From: WRKB01 sp031551145
GTDB lineage: Bacteria; Desulfobacterota; Desulfovibrionia; Desulfovibrionales; Desulfovibrionaceae
Direction of reading: 5' to 3'
NCBI GenBank assembly: GCA_031551145.1
Contig: JAVBNZ010000008.1
Location: forward strand, 39,739 to 103,738
DNA: 64,000 nt
The stretch's first letter is position 1. Every line of letters begins with the position of its first letter. The notes beneath the pieces were generated by a model. It saw only the letters and a list, made by a program, of their open reading frames with translations. It was not told the DNA's origin and searched no databases. The translations under genes and the position numbers were made by a program. Of the stretch, positions 15,812 through 25,000 are shown piece after piece.

Positions 15812-16027
15812 GTGCAAGAGGAACGCTATGAAAAAAGCCGACGCTTCATCCTGCGCGGTTTGTTTCTGCTGCTGTTCGGCTCCGCGTCGGCCCTGCTTTG
15901 CAAACTCCCCGGGCTTCCGGAAACTCTCGGCACTTTCGCCGCATACGCGGGCGGTTGCGTGCTGCTCGGCGGCAACGGCTGCATCATCTATGGTCTTCTG
16001 ATTTTCGCCGACGCCCGGAAACAGTGA
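15812..16027 (+). CDS. Small membrane protein, unknown function
   Basis: A 71-residue protein read from a GTG at 15812. After a charged N-terminus (EERYEKSRR) there are two hydrophobic segments (about residues 13-31 and 38-60), separated by a short GLPETLG loop, and a polar end. The GTG has a weak AAGGCGG site upstream; an ATG at 15828 belongs to another frame whose product is Cys- and Ser-rich and looks spurious. I do not recognise the family. The two-helix hairpin layout resembles small AtpI-like or DUF-type membrane proteins but without a diagnostic motif. A terminator overlaps its stop codon. Confidence 0.5.
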   Translation: MQEERYEKSRRFILRGLFLLLFGSASALLCKLPGLPETLGTFAAYAGGCVLLGGNGCIIYGLLIFADARKQ

Positions 16028-16052
16028 AAAGCCGCCTTCATTGCGGCTTTTC
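16026..16052. terminator. Bidirectional terminator between the small membrane gene and terC
   Basis: A 10-bp perfect stem (GAAAAGCCGC/GCGGCTTTTC) with a 7-base loop. It overlaps the stop codon of the plus-strand gene and the last codons of terC, with A/T runs on both flanks. Confidence 0.8.
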
Positions 16053-17033
16053 TTCGCCGTCGGTGGGCGGCGGATCAATCCTGCAGGCCTGCGCGGGCCA
16101 GAGAAGGGAAGAAATCACGCCGCCCACCAGCAGGGAACAAACCACCGCCAGGCTGGCGAGCGCGGGAATGTGGATGACGTTCGCCACGTCCAGCAGCATT
16201 TTCAGGCCGATGTACACCAGGATGATGATGACGGATTTCTCCAGATGACACAGGTAGCGCTTGGCCGCCGCCAGGAGAAAATACAGGGAACGCAGACCGA
16301 GTATGGCGAAGATGTTGCTGGTGTAGACCAGAAAAGGATCCCGCGTAATGGCGATAACCGCCGGCACGGAGTCGAAGGCGAACATGACGTCCGATATTTC
16401 CACCACCACCAGGCAGAGAAAGAGGGGGGTCGCTATCCAGATATTTTTATTTTCTTTTTCAACTTTTACAAAAAAATCGTGACCGGACAGCTTGTTGTGT
16501 ACCGGGAAAAATCTCTGCGTTAGCGTGACGGCCCAATGATGGGTATAATCCTCAATTTCTTCATTTTCACTTCCCATCTGTTGCCACATTTTCCACGCCG
16601 ACCAAAGCACGAAAAGACCAAAAGCGGCCAGAGCGTACGGACCGAAGAGCATGACCAGGGAACTGCCGGCCGCGACGAAGACCATACGCAGAATGAGCGC
16701 GCCCACTATGCCGTAATACAGCACCCTGTGCTGATACTCGTCCTTGATGCCGAACGAGGTGAATATGGCCATGATGACAAAGAGGTTATCCACAGACAAT
16801 GATTTTTCCAGCAAGTAGCCGGACAGGAACAAGGAAGCATCCTCGAACCCGTGCGAGAGACCGATGTACACGGCAAAGCACAAGGCGAGAAACACCCAAA
16901 AGATCGACCAAGCAAGGGCGTTTTTAGCTGAAATGGGTTTATCCTGCTTGTGAGCCTTGAGGTCCACCAGCAGGCAGACAACCACCCCTATCAGAAACAG
17001 GGTCAAATGCACCCAGGTGTAATGGCCGAGCAT
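16038..17033 (-). CDS. TerC/Alx family integral membrane protein
   Basis: A 331-residue inner-membrane protein of the TerC family, implicated in metal ion (manganese) export and in tellurite resistance clusters. It has about eight or nine hydrophobic segments. Acidic residues within membrane segments are conserved: EKSLSVDNLFVIMAIF and VVEISDVMFAFDSVPAVIAI, the family signatures for metal handling. The start at 17033 has a CGGAGG site 4 bases upstream. I looked for a yybP-ykoY-type manganese riboswitch in the leader and saw none. No ter genes are nearby, so tellurite resistance is not implied. Confidence 0.9.
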   Translation of the reverse strand: MLGHYTWVHLTLFLIGVVVCLLVDLKAHKQDKPISAKNALAWSIFWVFLALCFAVYIGLSHGFEDASLFLSGYLLEKSLSVDNLFVIMAIFTSFGIKDEYQHRVLYYGIVGALILRMVFVAAGSSLVMLFGPYALAAFGLFVLWSAWKMWQQMGSENEEIEDYTHHWAVTLTQRFFPVHNKLSGHDFFVKVEKENKNIWIATPLFLCLVVVEISDVMFAFDSVPAVIAITRDPFLVYTSNIFAILGLRSLYFLLAAAKRYLCHLEKSVIIILVYIGLKMLLDVANVIHIPALASLAVVCSLLVGGVISSLLWPAQACRIDPPPTDGEEKPQ

Positions 17034-17096
17034 GCGTCCTCCGGGATTGCGTAACAACGAACCACAGCCATTACACCATTTCTACCGAAAGAGCAA

Positions 17097-17125
17097 AAGC
17101 GCGGCACTCGGACGCGCCGGCTTTT
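17097..17125 (-). terminator. Possible weak terminator downstream of the PEP-CTERM gene
   Basis: On the minus strand a 5-6-bp GC stem (GCGCG/CGCGC, 9-base loop) is followed by TTTT. It lies between the PEP-CTERM gene and terC, both minus strand. Confidence 0.35.
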
Positions 17126-17152
17126 TTGTATCAAAATATTGCGACTTGTGGG

Positions 17153-17187
17153 AGCGGCCGGAAGGCGTTTCATGCCTTCCGGCCGCT
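17153..17187. repeat. Strong stem-loop between terC and the PEP-CTERM gene
   Basis: A perfect 14-bp inverted repeat (AGCGGCCGGAAGGC and its complement) with a 7-base loop GTTTCAT. There is no T-run directly after it, but it may act as a transcript 3' end structure for the PEP-CTERM gene, whose stop codon is 22 bases away. Confidence 0.6.
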
Positions 17188-17208
17188 GTCGTAAAAATTT
17201 ACGGTATT

Positions 17209-17769
17209 CTATCTTTTCAAGGCGCGTCTGCGCAGAAGACCGAGACCGGCAAGACCGAGGCCCAGGCAGGCCAGGGTAGCGGGTTCCGGCGTGGGAGCGG
17301 GCTCTTTGCAGCGTATGCTCAGTTCTGTGAGAAATCCCGTATTTTCGTTTTCGGGAGTAGTCCAGCCGTACAGCGCGTCTTTTTTTTTCAGACCGAGTTT
17401 TTTACGGGCGTACTCGTGATACCAGCCGTTCAACGGATTGAAGGAGGCCTCAAAAGTGAACTCGTAGACATGCCCCTGATAGGTGAACGTTTCCGTGGCC
17501 ACATGCGGATTCATGACGACAAAAATATCCGCCGACGGGCCGAAAATGCTGTTGGGCGTCTCAAAGAACCTGAAATCCAGCACTGTGGAAAACATCAGTC
17601 CGTCAACGCCGTTCAGGGGCGCCAACGCCAGCGTGAGCAGCGCGGAACCGCCCGCCAAAGAAGCATCGTCGCCGTTTATGCTGTGGTTGTTGTGTTCTAT
17701 GCGCATTCCGGCGGATAGAGGCATGGTGCCCGTCGTATCGGTCCGCATCGTGCCGGATGCGGGAAGCAC
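17209..17769 (-). pseudogene. PEP-CTERM (THxN-type) surface protein gene lacking its secretion signal; probable 5'-truncated relic
   Basis: The 186-residue frame ends in a textbook PEP-CTERM sorting signal (PTPEPATLACLGLGLAG then LLRRRALKR), recognised by exosortase in known systems. The body has IEHNNHSI, resembling the THxN motif of that subfamily, and ends in FLTELSI. Such proteins are exported, so a signal peptide is expected, yet the frame starts at a GTG (17769) with no ribosome-binding site and no hydrophobic N-terminus. An in-frame TAG sits nine codons upstream (about 17796). It therefore looks truncated or mutated at its 5' end. No exosortase gene is in the window. A 34-base stem-loop lies just upstream. 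Confidence 0.6.
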
Positions 17770-17822
17770 CCATATCCTGCGCGGAATGGAGAACTATGCG
17801 GCAAAATTTTCAGGAAAAGCAA

Positions 17823-17856
17823 GAACTCCAAGGACTTTCTGAGTGCCTTGGAGTTC
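17823..17856. repeat. Perfect 11-bp inverted repeat between the PEP-CTERM relic and tRNA-Met
   Basis: GAACTCCAAGG and its exact complement are separated by 12 bases. It ends 14 bases from the tRNA 3' end, so it may be the tRNA processing or termination structure, or a mobile-element scar. Confidence 0.5.
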
Positions 17857-17869
17857 CATGAGTGTGCTC

Positions 17870-17946
17870 TGGTAGCAAGGGAGGGACTTGAACCCCCGAC
17901 ACTGCGGGTATGAACCGCATGCTCTAACCAACTGAGCTACCTTGCC
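17870..17946 (-). tRNA. tRNA-Met (anticodon CAT)
   Basis: A 77-base gene with CCA encoded. The acceptor stem is GGCAAGG/CCTTGCT (first pair G-T), the D arm contains GCTCAGTTGGTTAGAGC, the anticodon stem TGCGG/CCGCA closes a TTCATAC loop, and the T arm has GGTTCAAGT. The body resembles elongator Met tRNA; a lysidine-modified Ile tRNA reading ATA cannot be fully excluded by eye, since it also has CAT. Confidence 0.93.
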
Positions 17947-17951
17947 GTGTT

Positions 17952-17971
17952 TCGGCTCCTTGCGGAGCCGA
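17952..17971. repeat. Stem-loop upstream of tRNA-Met
   Basis: An 8-bp stem (TCGGCTCC/GGAGCCGA) with a TTGC loop, 5 bases from the tRNA 5' end. The 140 bases beyond it, up to the ModF-like gene, hold no other clear signal. Confidence 0.4.
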
Positions 17972-18111
17972 CAAATCCTTTAGCTCAAGGCCGACGGCAA
18001 GGCAAGGTTTTTTTCCGTCCCGCGCGGGGCGTGCTTGCGTATCCTGTCGGCTGGAGGTAACACAAAGGCGTTTCGGCGCTGCTGCGCTTTGATTGTTCCT
18101 GCGAGGCCGAT

Positions 18112-19557
18112 ATGAAAACTCCTTTGCTCGAACTGGATCGGGTCTCCGTGACGATGCAGGGCTCCCAGGCTCTGAGCGATGTCAGTTTTTCCGTGCATGA
18201 AGGCGAACACAGCGCCCTGCTCGGCCCCAACGGCGCGGGCAAGTCCACGCTGCTTAAGGTCATGCGGGCGGAATGCTTCCCCAACGGCTCTCCTCCCGGC
18301 CGCATTCTCTGGTATCCCGCCGGCGAGCCGGAAAGCGCGCCTCTGGCCGGGCGTGAGTTGTGCGCCCTGGTTTCCATCGCCCGCACGGAGCTGTATCTGC
18401 GTCACCAGTGGAGCATCAGCGGCGAGGAGCTGATTTTAAGCGGGCTGCACGATACTCCCCTGCTCTATGCGCAGGCGGACGAAAAAGAACGTCATGCCGC
18501 GCGTGAGCTCGCGCACAGCCTGAAGATTGCGGATCTTCTGGATGCGGACATCAGCTTGCTTTCCCAATCCCAACTCAGCATGCTGCTTTTTGCCGGAGCC
18601 CGCATGCGCAAAACCAGGCTGCTGCTGCTTGATGAATTCGTCGACGGACTGGACGCCCGCTACCGCGCCATCCTCCTCGCCGCACTGGAGGAAACCGCGC
18701 GCGACACCACGCTGATAGTGGCCACACACAGGCCGGAGAATCTTCCCCCCTGCGTGCGCCGCGTCATCCGCATGGAAGAAGGCGCGATTACAGGCACAGG
18801 GACTTTGGAAGCGGCGTCTTCCGAGTCCGGAAATTCCCGACAGCGGAAAAATCCGCCGCGACGCACGGATCGGGGCCGGCCCGTATTTTCCCTGAAAAAC
18901 GCCGACGTGTATATTGAAAGCACCCCCGTGCTGCGCAACCTCAACTGGGAGATCTATCCCGGCGAGCACTGGGCGCTTGTGGGGGGAGCGGCTTCCGGGA
19001 AATCGACACTGCTGGGATTGCTGGCCGGCGATCATTATCCGGCTGCCGGCGGGAGCATAGAGCGCGTCTTGCCCGGCGCATCCGAGCCTCTCAAAAACCT
19101 CACGGAAATACGACGGCATATCCGTCTGGTGTCCGGCGCGATGCAGGCCACTTACGCCTATAATCTTTCCGGGGAAGAATTCGTGTGCAGCGGCCGGGAA
19201 GGCAGCATAGGTCTGTATCACACGCCCGCCGGGAAAGAACGTGCCGAGGCCCGCGCCTGCCTGGAACGGGTGGACGCCCTGCATCTGGCCGATCGGCCCA
19301 TACGCTCCCTGTCCACCGGGCAGTTGCGCCGGCTGCTGCTGGCGCGGGCGCTTGTGGGCGCGCCGAAAATTTTGCTGCTGGACGATCCTTTTGCCGGACT
19401 GGACGTCAATTCCCGCGCGCGTGTGCAGAACCTGCTCAGTAATTTGCTGGAGGCACAGGGCGTGCAGATCATCATGACCACGGCCTCCCTCCGCGATTTG
19501 CTGCCGCAGACGGCCTATACCGCTCTGCTGGAGGGAGGCCGCCTGAAAATCACCTGA
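18112..19557 (+). CDS. ModF-like protein with two ABC ATPase domains
   Basis: A 481-residue soluble protein made of two ABC nucleotide-binding domains. The first has Walker A GPNGAGKST (about residues 38-46) and Walker B LLLLDEFVDGLD, but its signature loop is LLSQSQL instead of LSGGQ. The second has Walker A GGAASGKST and a good signature (LSTGQLRRLLLARAL) with Walker B ILLLDDPFAGLD. This layout matches ModF/YlmA-type twin ATPases. No permease or binding-protein genes are adjacent, so transport is not assured. A GAGG lies about 9 bases before the ATG. It sits between two tRNA genes. Confidence 0.8.
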   Translation: MKTPLLELDRVSVTMQGSQALSDVSFSVHEGEHSALLGPNGAGKSTLLKVMRAECFPNGSPPGRILWYPAGEPESAPLAGRELCALVSIARTELYLRHQWSISGEELILSGLHDTPLLYAQADEKERHAARELAHSLKIADLLDADISLLSQSQLSMLLFAGARMRKTRLLLLDEFVDGLDARYRAILLAALEETARDTTLIVATHRPENLPPCVRRVIRMEEGAITGTGTLEAASSESGNSRQRKNPPRRTDRGRPVFSLKNADVYIESTPVLRNLNWEIYPGEHWALVGGAASGKSTLLGLLAGDHYPAAGGSIERVLPGASEPLKNLTEIRRHIRLVSGAMQATYAYNLSGEEFVCSGREGSIGLYHTPAGKERAEARACLERVDALHLADRPIRSLSTGQLRRLLLARALVGAPKILLLDDPFAGLDVNSRARVQNLLSNLLEAQGVQIIMTTASLRDLLPQTAYTALLEGGRLKIT

Positions 19558-19683
19558 GGCCGGGCCGCAGGCGAAGTATATTCTCCACAAGCGCCATGTC
19601 CGAAAAAAGCGCAATCGCTTTCTCCGGCTTGCTTTCCGGCCGCGTTTGGCCTATGAATTGAAATTGCGGCTTTTGCCGTTTGT

Positions 19684-19760
19684 GCGCCCGTAGCTCAGTA
19701 GGATAGAGCGATCGCCTCCTAAGCGGTAGGCCGCAGGTTCGATTCCTGCCGGGCGCACCA
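19684..19760 (+). tRNA. tRNA-Arg (anticodon CCT)
   Basis: A 77-base gene with CCA encoded. The acceptor stem is GCGCCCG/CGGGCGC, the D arm GCTCAGTAGGATAGAGC, the anticodon loop CTCCTAA gives CCT, and the T arm has GCAGGTTCGATTCCTGC. It decodes AGG codons. Confidence 0.96.
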
Positions 19761-19772
19761 GAAGTAAATCAA

Positions 19773-19803
19773 GAGGTTATGACACTTTTTGTCATGCCTC
19801 TTT
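19773..19803 (+). terminator. Terminator after tRNA-Arg
   Basis: A two-part stem (GAGG/CCTC and ATGACA/TGTCAT, with small internal bulges) around a 5-base loop is followed by TTT, 12 bases after the tRNA end. Confidence 0.6.
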
Positions 19804-19883
19804 GGACCTCGCCGGTGTATATTGCAACCACATTTTGGCCGGCGCGCGAAAAAAACGACAACCCCTGCCCTTTCGGAGACGCC

Positions 19884-21053
19884 ATGCCCTCGTTCGCCCT
19901 TGCCGACAGAATCGCCGCCCTGCCTCCCTATCTTTTTGCCGCCATCGACCAGGTCAAGGCGCGCGTGGCCGCGCGGGGAGTGGACATCATCAGCCTCGGC
20001 ATCGGCGATCCCGATATGCCCACCCCGGACTTCATCATCGAAGCCATGCGGAAGGCCGTGGCCAAACCCGCCTATCACCAGTATCCGTCCTATATCGGCC
20101 TGGAGGAATTCCGGCAGGAAGTCGCGGACTGGTACGGCCGCCGCTTCGGCGTGCGCGATCTGAATCCCAAGGATGAAGTTCTCTGCACCATCGGCTCCAA
20201 AGAAGCCATCGGGCACTTCCCATTCGCCTTCGTCAATCCCGGCGATCAGGTCATCGCCTGCCCGCCGAACTATCCCGTCTACCCCGTGGCCACGGCGTTT
20301 TGCGGCGGCACGACGAAATTCCTCCCCCTGCTGGAAGAAAACGATTTTCTGCCCGATCTGGACGGCGTAAGCGCGGCCGACTGGGACAAGACCAAGATCA
20401 TCTTCGTCAACTATCCCAACAACCCCACTTCGGCCATGGCGCCGCTTTCCTTCTATGAAAAACTCGTCGCCATCTGCCGCAGGCACAATGTGATTCTGGC
20501 GCATGACGCCGCCTATACCGAAATTTATTACGATCCGGCCAACAAGCCGCTCTCGATTTTCAATGTGCCCGGCGCGAAGGACGTGGCTGTGGAATTCCAT
20601 TCCCTGTCCAAAACCTACAACATGACCGGTTGGCGCATAGGCATGACGGTGGGTAACCCCCTGTTGATCAAGGGGCTGGCCAAGGTCAAGGAAAATTTGG
20701 ATTCCGGCACCTTCCACGCCGTGCAGGAAGCCTCCGTGGTCGCCATGCGCGAGGGAGAGGCCTTTTGCGAAGAGTTGCGCGGCATCTATAAACGCCGGCG
20801 CGATACGGTCGTGCAGGCTCTGGACGCCGCCGGCATACAGTGCCGCGTGCCCCAGGCTTCGTTGTATGTTTGGGCCAAGGTGCCGCGGGGGTTCACCTCC
20901 GCCGACTTCGTCACCAGGGTTATCGAGGAAAAGGGCGTTGTGCTCACGCCGGGCAACGGCTTCGGCGCGGCCGGCGAGGGCTATTTCCGCATTTCCCTCA
21001 CCGTGAACACCGCACGCCTGGAAGAAGCCGTGGAGCGCATCAAAACGCTGTAG
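19884..21053 (+). CDS. dapL: LL-diaminopimelate aminotransferase
   Basis: A 389-residue PLP-dependent class I/II aminotransferase. DapL converts tetrahydrodipicolinate directly to LL-diaminopimelate in one step, supplying peptidoglycan and lysine synthesis. The PLP lysine lies in SLSKTYNMTGWRIG; other diagnostic stretches are LGIGDPDMPTP, AYHQYPSYIGLEEFR, NYPNNPTSAMA and LTPGNGFGAAGEGYFRISLT. The start at 19884 has GGAGA just upstream; the frame extends to 19779 into the promoter region. Possible -10 box TATATT at 19818-19823. folK follows after 7 bases. Confidence 0.93.
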   Translation: MPSFALADRIAALPPYLFAAIDQVKARVAARGVDIISLGIGDPDMPTPDFIIEAMRKAVAKPAYHQYPSYIGLEEFRQEVADWYGRRFGVRDLNPKDEVLCTIGSKEAIGHFPFAFVNPGDQVIACPPNYPVYPVATAFCGGTTKFLPLLEENDFLPDLDGVSAADWDKTKIIFVNYPNNPTSAMAPLSFYEKLVAICRRHNVILAHDAAYTEIYYDPANKPLSIFNVPGAKDVAVEFHSLSKTYNMTGWRIGMTVGNPLLIKGLAKVKENLDSGTFHAVQEASVVAMREGEAFCEELRGIYKRRRDTVVQALDAAGIQCRVPQASLYVWAKVPRGFTSADFVTRVIEEKGVVLTPGNGFGAAGEGYFRISLTVNTARLEEAVERIKTL

Positions 21054-21060
21054 GTAAGGC

Positions 21061-21555
21061 ATGACGCGCGCTTTTGTCGGACTGGGATCCAACCTGGACG
21101 ATCCGCCCGTACGGCTGAAAGAAGCCTGCGCGGCGCTGGCGGCGCTTGAACATATTTGCCTTGCAGCCCGTTCGCCCGTGTATCGCACCGAGCCGCAGGG
21201 CAACAGGGATCAACCCTGGTTCCACAACCAGGTTGTCGCGCTGGAGTGCGGAACGGAATATTCCGCTTTCGATCTGCTCGCGGGCCTGCTCGCCCTGGAG
21301 ACGCGGCTGGGACGGCAACGAACGGCGGACAGATTCGGCCCGCGCCGCATCGACCTCGATCTTTTGCTGTTCGGAAACGAAACATGCGAAAGCGAACGGC
21401 TCACTTTGCCTCATCCGCGTATGTTCGAGCGGGCCTTTGTTCTCATACCGTTGCGCGACATCGCCCCTGACCTTGTGTTTCCGGACGGCAGCGACATACA
21501 ACAGCGCCTTGACGCGCTCGACTTCCGCGCGCAGGGCTGCACCGTCCATCAATAA
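21061..21555 (+). CDS. folK: 2-amino-4-hydroxy-6-hydroxymethyldihydropteridine pyrophosphokinase
   Basis: A 164-residue folate biosynthesis enzyme that transfers pyrophosphate from ATP to the pterin. It begins with the invariant VGLGSNLDDP, has SPVYRTEPQGNRDQPWFHNQV, and carries the signature RFGPRRIDLDLLLFG, which contains the Mg-binding aspartates, followed by LPHPRMFERAFVLIPL. The length is normal. It is expressed behind dapL, an arrangement that places cell wall and folate precursors in one transcript. Confidence 0.95.
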   Translation: MTRAFVGLGSNLDDPPVRLKEACAALAALEHICLAARSPVYRTEPQGNRDQPWFHNQVVALECGTEYSAFDLLAGLLALETRLGRQRTADRFGPRRIDLDLLLFGNETCESERLTLPHPRMFERAFVLIPLRDIAPDLVFPDGSDIQQRLDALDFRAQGCTVHQ

Positions 21556-21569
21556 CCCGGAGCAAAGCT

Positions 21570-21875
21570 ATGTGGAAATGGATAATTTTGGCCGTGGCGG
21601 CCTATGTGCTCTACCGGCTCTTCGCCAACGACTGGAAAAAGAAATTCGCGCAGAAAGACGACAAGGCGGAGCAGGAACGCATGGTTGCCTCCGGCGAGAT
21701 GGTCAAAGACCCGGAATGCGGCGCGTATATCGCTTCCGACTGCGGCATTACCGTGCGCGACGGGGAAACGGTACACCGTTTCTGCAGCTATGACTGCCGT
21801 GACGCCTTTGTTAAACGCATCCAGGGCGACCGGGAAAAAACCGCGATCACCGACAACAAGACCGAAGCCGAGTAG
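21570..21875 (+). CDS. Small membrane-anchored Cys-rich (zinc-ribbon-like) protein
   Basis: A 101-residue protein. Residues 1-19 form one membrane helix, followed by a charged linker rich in Lys/Asp/Glu. The soluble part reads MVKDPECGAYIASDCGITV then VHRFCSYDCRDAF, giving four cysteines in the C-x6-C and C-x3-C pattern seen in PP0621-like proteins, which probably bind zinc or another metal. Function of that family is unknown. The gene follows folK after 14 bases and closes the dapL operon; an intrinsic terminator lies about 120 bases downstream. Confidence 0.75.
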   Translation: MWKWIILAVAAYVLYRLFANDWKKKFAQKDDKAEQERMVASGEMVKDPECGAYIASDCGITVRDGETVHRFCSYDCRDAFVKRIQGDREKTAITDNKTEAE

Positions 21876-21994
21876 CCGTCAGCCTTATCATCAGGGAGAG
21901 AGGGGGCGTTCTCCTTCCCTCTTCGCGGGCATATTTCTTCCTTGCGGCAGGCGCCAAACCGTTTCCGCGATTACGCCTTTTGATCCCGATATAC

Positions 21995-22030
21995 AAAACC
22001 AAAGGCCGCTTCAGGGCGGCCTTTGGTTTT
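21995..22030. terminator. Bidirectional terminator between the dapL operon and the PEP synthase-like gene
   Basis: A 15-bp perfect stem (AAAACCAAAGGCCGC and complement) with a 6-base loop, flanked by A-run and T-run, between convergent transcription units. Confidence 0.9.
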
Positions 22031-22089
22031 GGCGGTTTGCGCCGAAGAGGAAACGCTTTGCAAAGAGATTCCTGCTCCGTTTTTTTCTC

Positions 22090-25000
22090 TTACCAGGCTT
22101 TCTTGCGTTGTTCGGCGAGGGCCTTTTTCTGCTCGTCAAAGGTAGAGAAGCCGGCCTGGCGCAGGGCGTCGTACACGGTTTGCGTCCAATTCCAGTTGGC
22201 GTAGAGCACGGGCTTGTGGAAAACGGCGCGGAAGTTCTGGAGCTCGGAGCGGTAAAAGCTCTCCTTGGGGGTATCCAGGTGTTCGCGCAACTGTTCCTGA
22301 AAGCGATGCAGCTCGCCCTCATACCATTCATTCAGGTCTTCGGGCTTGACGTACTTTTTGAGGATATGCCCGTAGCCCTTGGTTTCCAGGAGTTTTTCCA
22401 GGCGCTCGTGGTGCTGTTCGATGAGCCAGTCGCCCAGGCCGTCCGTGGGGATGTTCTCGGCTTCCACGGCGGCGATGTCGAACTTGGTGCGGTAATAGGT
22501 ATCCGGCACCACGGAAGCCGAGGCTATGCCGGCAATGGCGACCAGTCCGCGCAGGATAAGGCTGTTGGAAACGCCCTGCCCGCAGAAGCCCACCTTTTTG
22601 CCGTATTTCTGGCCGCTGAAGATGGTGGCCAGAATGGCCCAGACCACGGCCGGGTCTTCCTCGTCATAAATGTGGGAAAGGCTGGCGTTGTCCCTGTCCG
22701 TGCCGAGCACCATCTGGGTCATGTCGTTGGAGCCGATGGAGAATCCGTCGAATTCCTGGATGAATTCTTTGGCGAGTACGGCGTTGGAGGGAATTTCCGC
22801 CATCTGGATGATTTTGAGGCCGTCCTGGCCGCTCTTCAGGCGGTGCACCTGTTCGAGGTAGCGGCGCATGGAGCGGGCTTCCTCAAGCGTGCGCACGAAG
22901 GGCAGCATGATCTGGAGGTTCGAACCGCCGTAAACGCCGCGCGCCAGCTTGAACGCCTCCACTTCCCAGTCGTGGATGTTGCGCGAGACGCCCCTGTAGC
23001 CGAGCATGGGGTTGTCTTCATAATGCTCGAACAGAATGCCGCCGATCAGGTTGCGGTATTCGTTGGTCTTGAAGTCGGTCGTGCGGTAGATGATGGGCTT
23101 GCCGTAAAAAGCCATGGCAAAGAGCGCCAGGTTCTGGGCAAGGGTCTGCACGTAGTGCTCCTTGCCGGTGCGGAAGCCGCGCGCCTTGATGATGCCGCGG
23201 ATCTTGTCCGGCAGGGCGCGCAGATCGTCCATTTCCTTTTTCAGACCGGTGCGCAGGCCCACTTCGTCGCGCAGGCGGGCAATGTCGGCCAGTACCGCCT
23301 GCACAATGGGATAATCCTTGATGCGCGCGGCATGGGCTTCAATGGTGGCTTCAATTTCAGCCCGGCGCTTGACGGATTCGGGATCGCCCGGAGGCAGCAG
23401 GGCCAACGTGTCCTCGTAGCCCATGATCACGCGCACGTGGTTGTTGAGATTGACGGAAGTCTTGAGGATCTCCAGGCGGCGCGAGGCCAGTTCCACATAA
23501 TTGTCCAGCTTGTGCTCCATCTCGCGGATTTTGCGGTGGAGCAGCAGCACTTCTTCGGCGGCGCTGGGGCGTTCGCCGAGAGAAAGTTCGTCAATTTCCG
23601 CCTGAAGGCCCGACACCTGTCCCACGTATTCGCGCAGGCGCAGTTCGGAAACGATGAGCCCGGCGGCCATTTGTTCGCGCAATACCTTGGACAGGCGCAG
23701 GTTGAGTTCCTTGAGTTTTTCCTGCACGGCGTGGTCGAGTTCGCCGTTGTCAAAGGCTTCCAGGGCGCGCGGGTGTATGCTGATGTTGCCGAGCATGAAT
23801 TCCGCGCGCAGCAGGCCGACTTCAAAATCCGGCACGTTGCGCAGGCGGGAAAGGAAGAGGGCCTGCCCCACGTCGGCCAGCACAAGGCCGACTTTGGTCT
23901 TGGTGGCGGGCAGCTTGGCGAGATCCATTTCACCGCCCACTTCGTGCAGCGGCAAAAGCCCCCGGTACACGCGGCCCCGAGTGCCGTCCACGGTCACTTC
24001 CTGGCCGTCGAGGGCGCGCAGTTTGTCGAGATGCTGGATGCCGATAACGGCCGCTATGCCCAATTCCCGCGAAGTAATGGCGGCGTGGCTGGTGTCCCCG
24101 CCCACATCGGCCAGAATGGCGGCGGCCAGACGCATGCCGGGCACCATGTCGGGGTCGGTGCGTTCGGCGGCCAGGATGTCGCCCTTGTTGATCTTGTTGA
24201 GTTCCAGAGCGGAGCGCAAGAATTTGACCTTGCCCTGCCCCGCTCCGCGCGAGGCGCCGTTGCCTTCCACCAAAATTTCTGCGGCGGCGGCGGCTTTTTC
24301 ATCCACTTCACGACGCCGCATGAAAATGACGTTCGGATGCTGTTCGAATTCCTCGTTCCAGCGGGTTTCCGGCCGGGCCTGCACGAACCAGAGATCGTCC
24401 TTCTCGTCGATGCAGAATTCCGTGTCCATGATGCAGCCGCCGTAGGCCTTGCTGACGGCGCGCACGCCCCTGGCCACGCGTTCGGCCTGACTTAAGGACA
24501 AGGCCCAGCGATAGGCCTCCAACTCGGGCACGGGTACATGCTTGGTACCGCCCTTTTCATCGTAGACGATCTTTTTGTCCTTGCAGCCCATCTGGCGGAT
24601 GACAACCTCGCCCCCGTCGTCGCGCTGGAACACATAGAGTTTGTCCGGCGTGACCATACCGCCCACCACGGCTTCGCCCAGGCCGTAGCTGGCGTCGATG
24701 CTCACCAGTTCGTTGCGCACGGTGCCCCGGCAGCCGGTGGCGGTGTCCGCCGCAAAAGCGGTGCCGGAGATGACGGGGTTGATCATGCGCATAATGCACA
24801 CGGACAGGGAAGTGTGCTCAATGGCCCATTCCTTTTTGGCCTGCACGGCGATGTTTTCGTCGCCCGTGGCTTCGGCCAGGGCCAGCGCGTCGAGGATGGC
24901 TTCGCGCCGGTAGGTCATGGAGCGCAGATTGTAGGCGGAGGCACAATCCCAGTGATAGGCGGTGACAACCTTGTCCGCGCCCACCATGTTCAGATAGGTG

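Noticed and set aside
15705..16001. Alternative frame (ATG 15828) for the small gene before the terC terminator
   Set aside because: Its product is a run of Cys, Ser and Arg without membrane helices, unlike the hydrophobic two-helix product of the frame starting at 15812.
17034..17152. Possible yybP-ykoY manganese riboswitch ahead of terC
   Set aside because: I could not find the conserved core of this riboswitch in the leader; only a GC stem and an AT-rich stretch are present.
17870..17946. tRNA-Met as an integration site of a mobile element
   Set aside because: No duplicate of the tRNA 3' end, integrase or phage gene is present within the window; xerD at 54964 is the housekeeping recombinase.
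21604..24495. A 963-codon open frame antisense to the PEP synthase-like gene
   Set aside because: Its product is a low-information His/Ala/Gly-rich sequence with no domain, and it lies opposite a well-conserved enzyme; it is a high-GC shadow frame.
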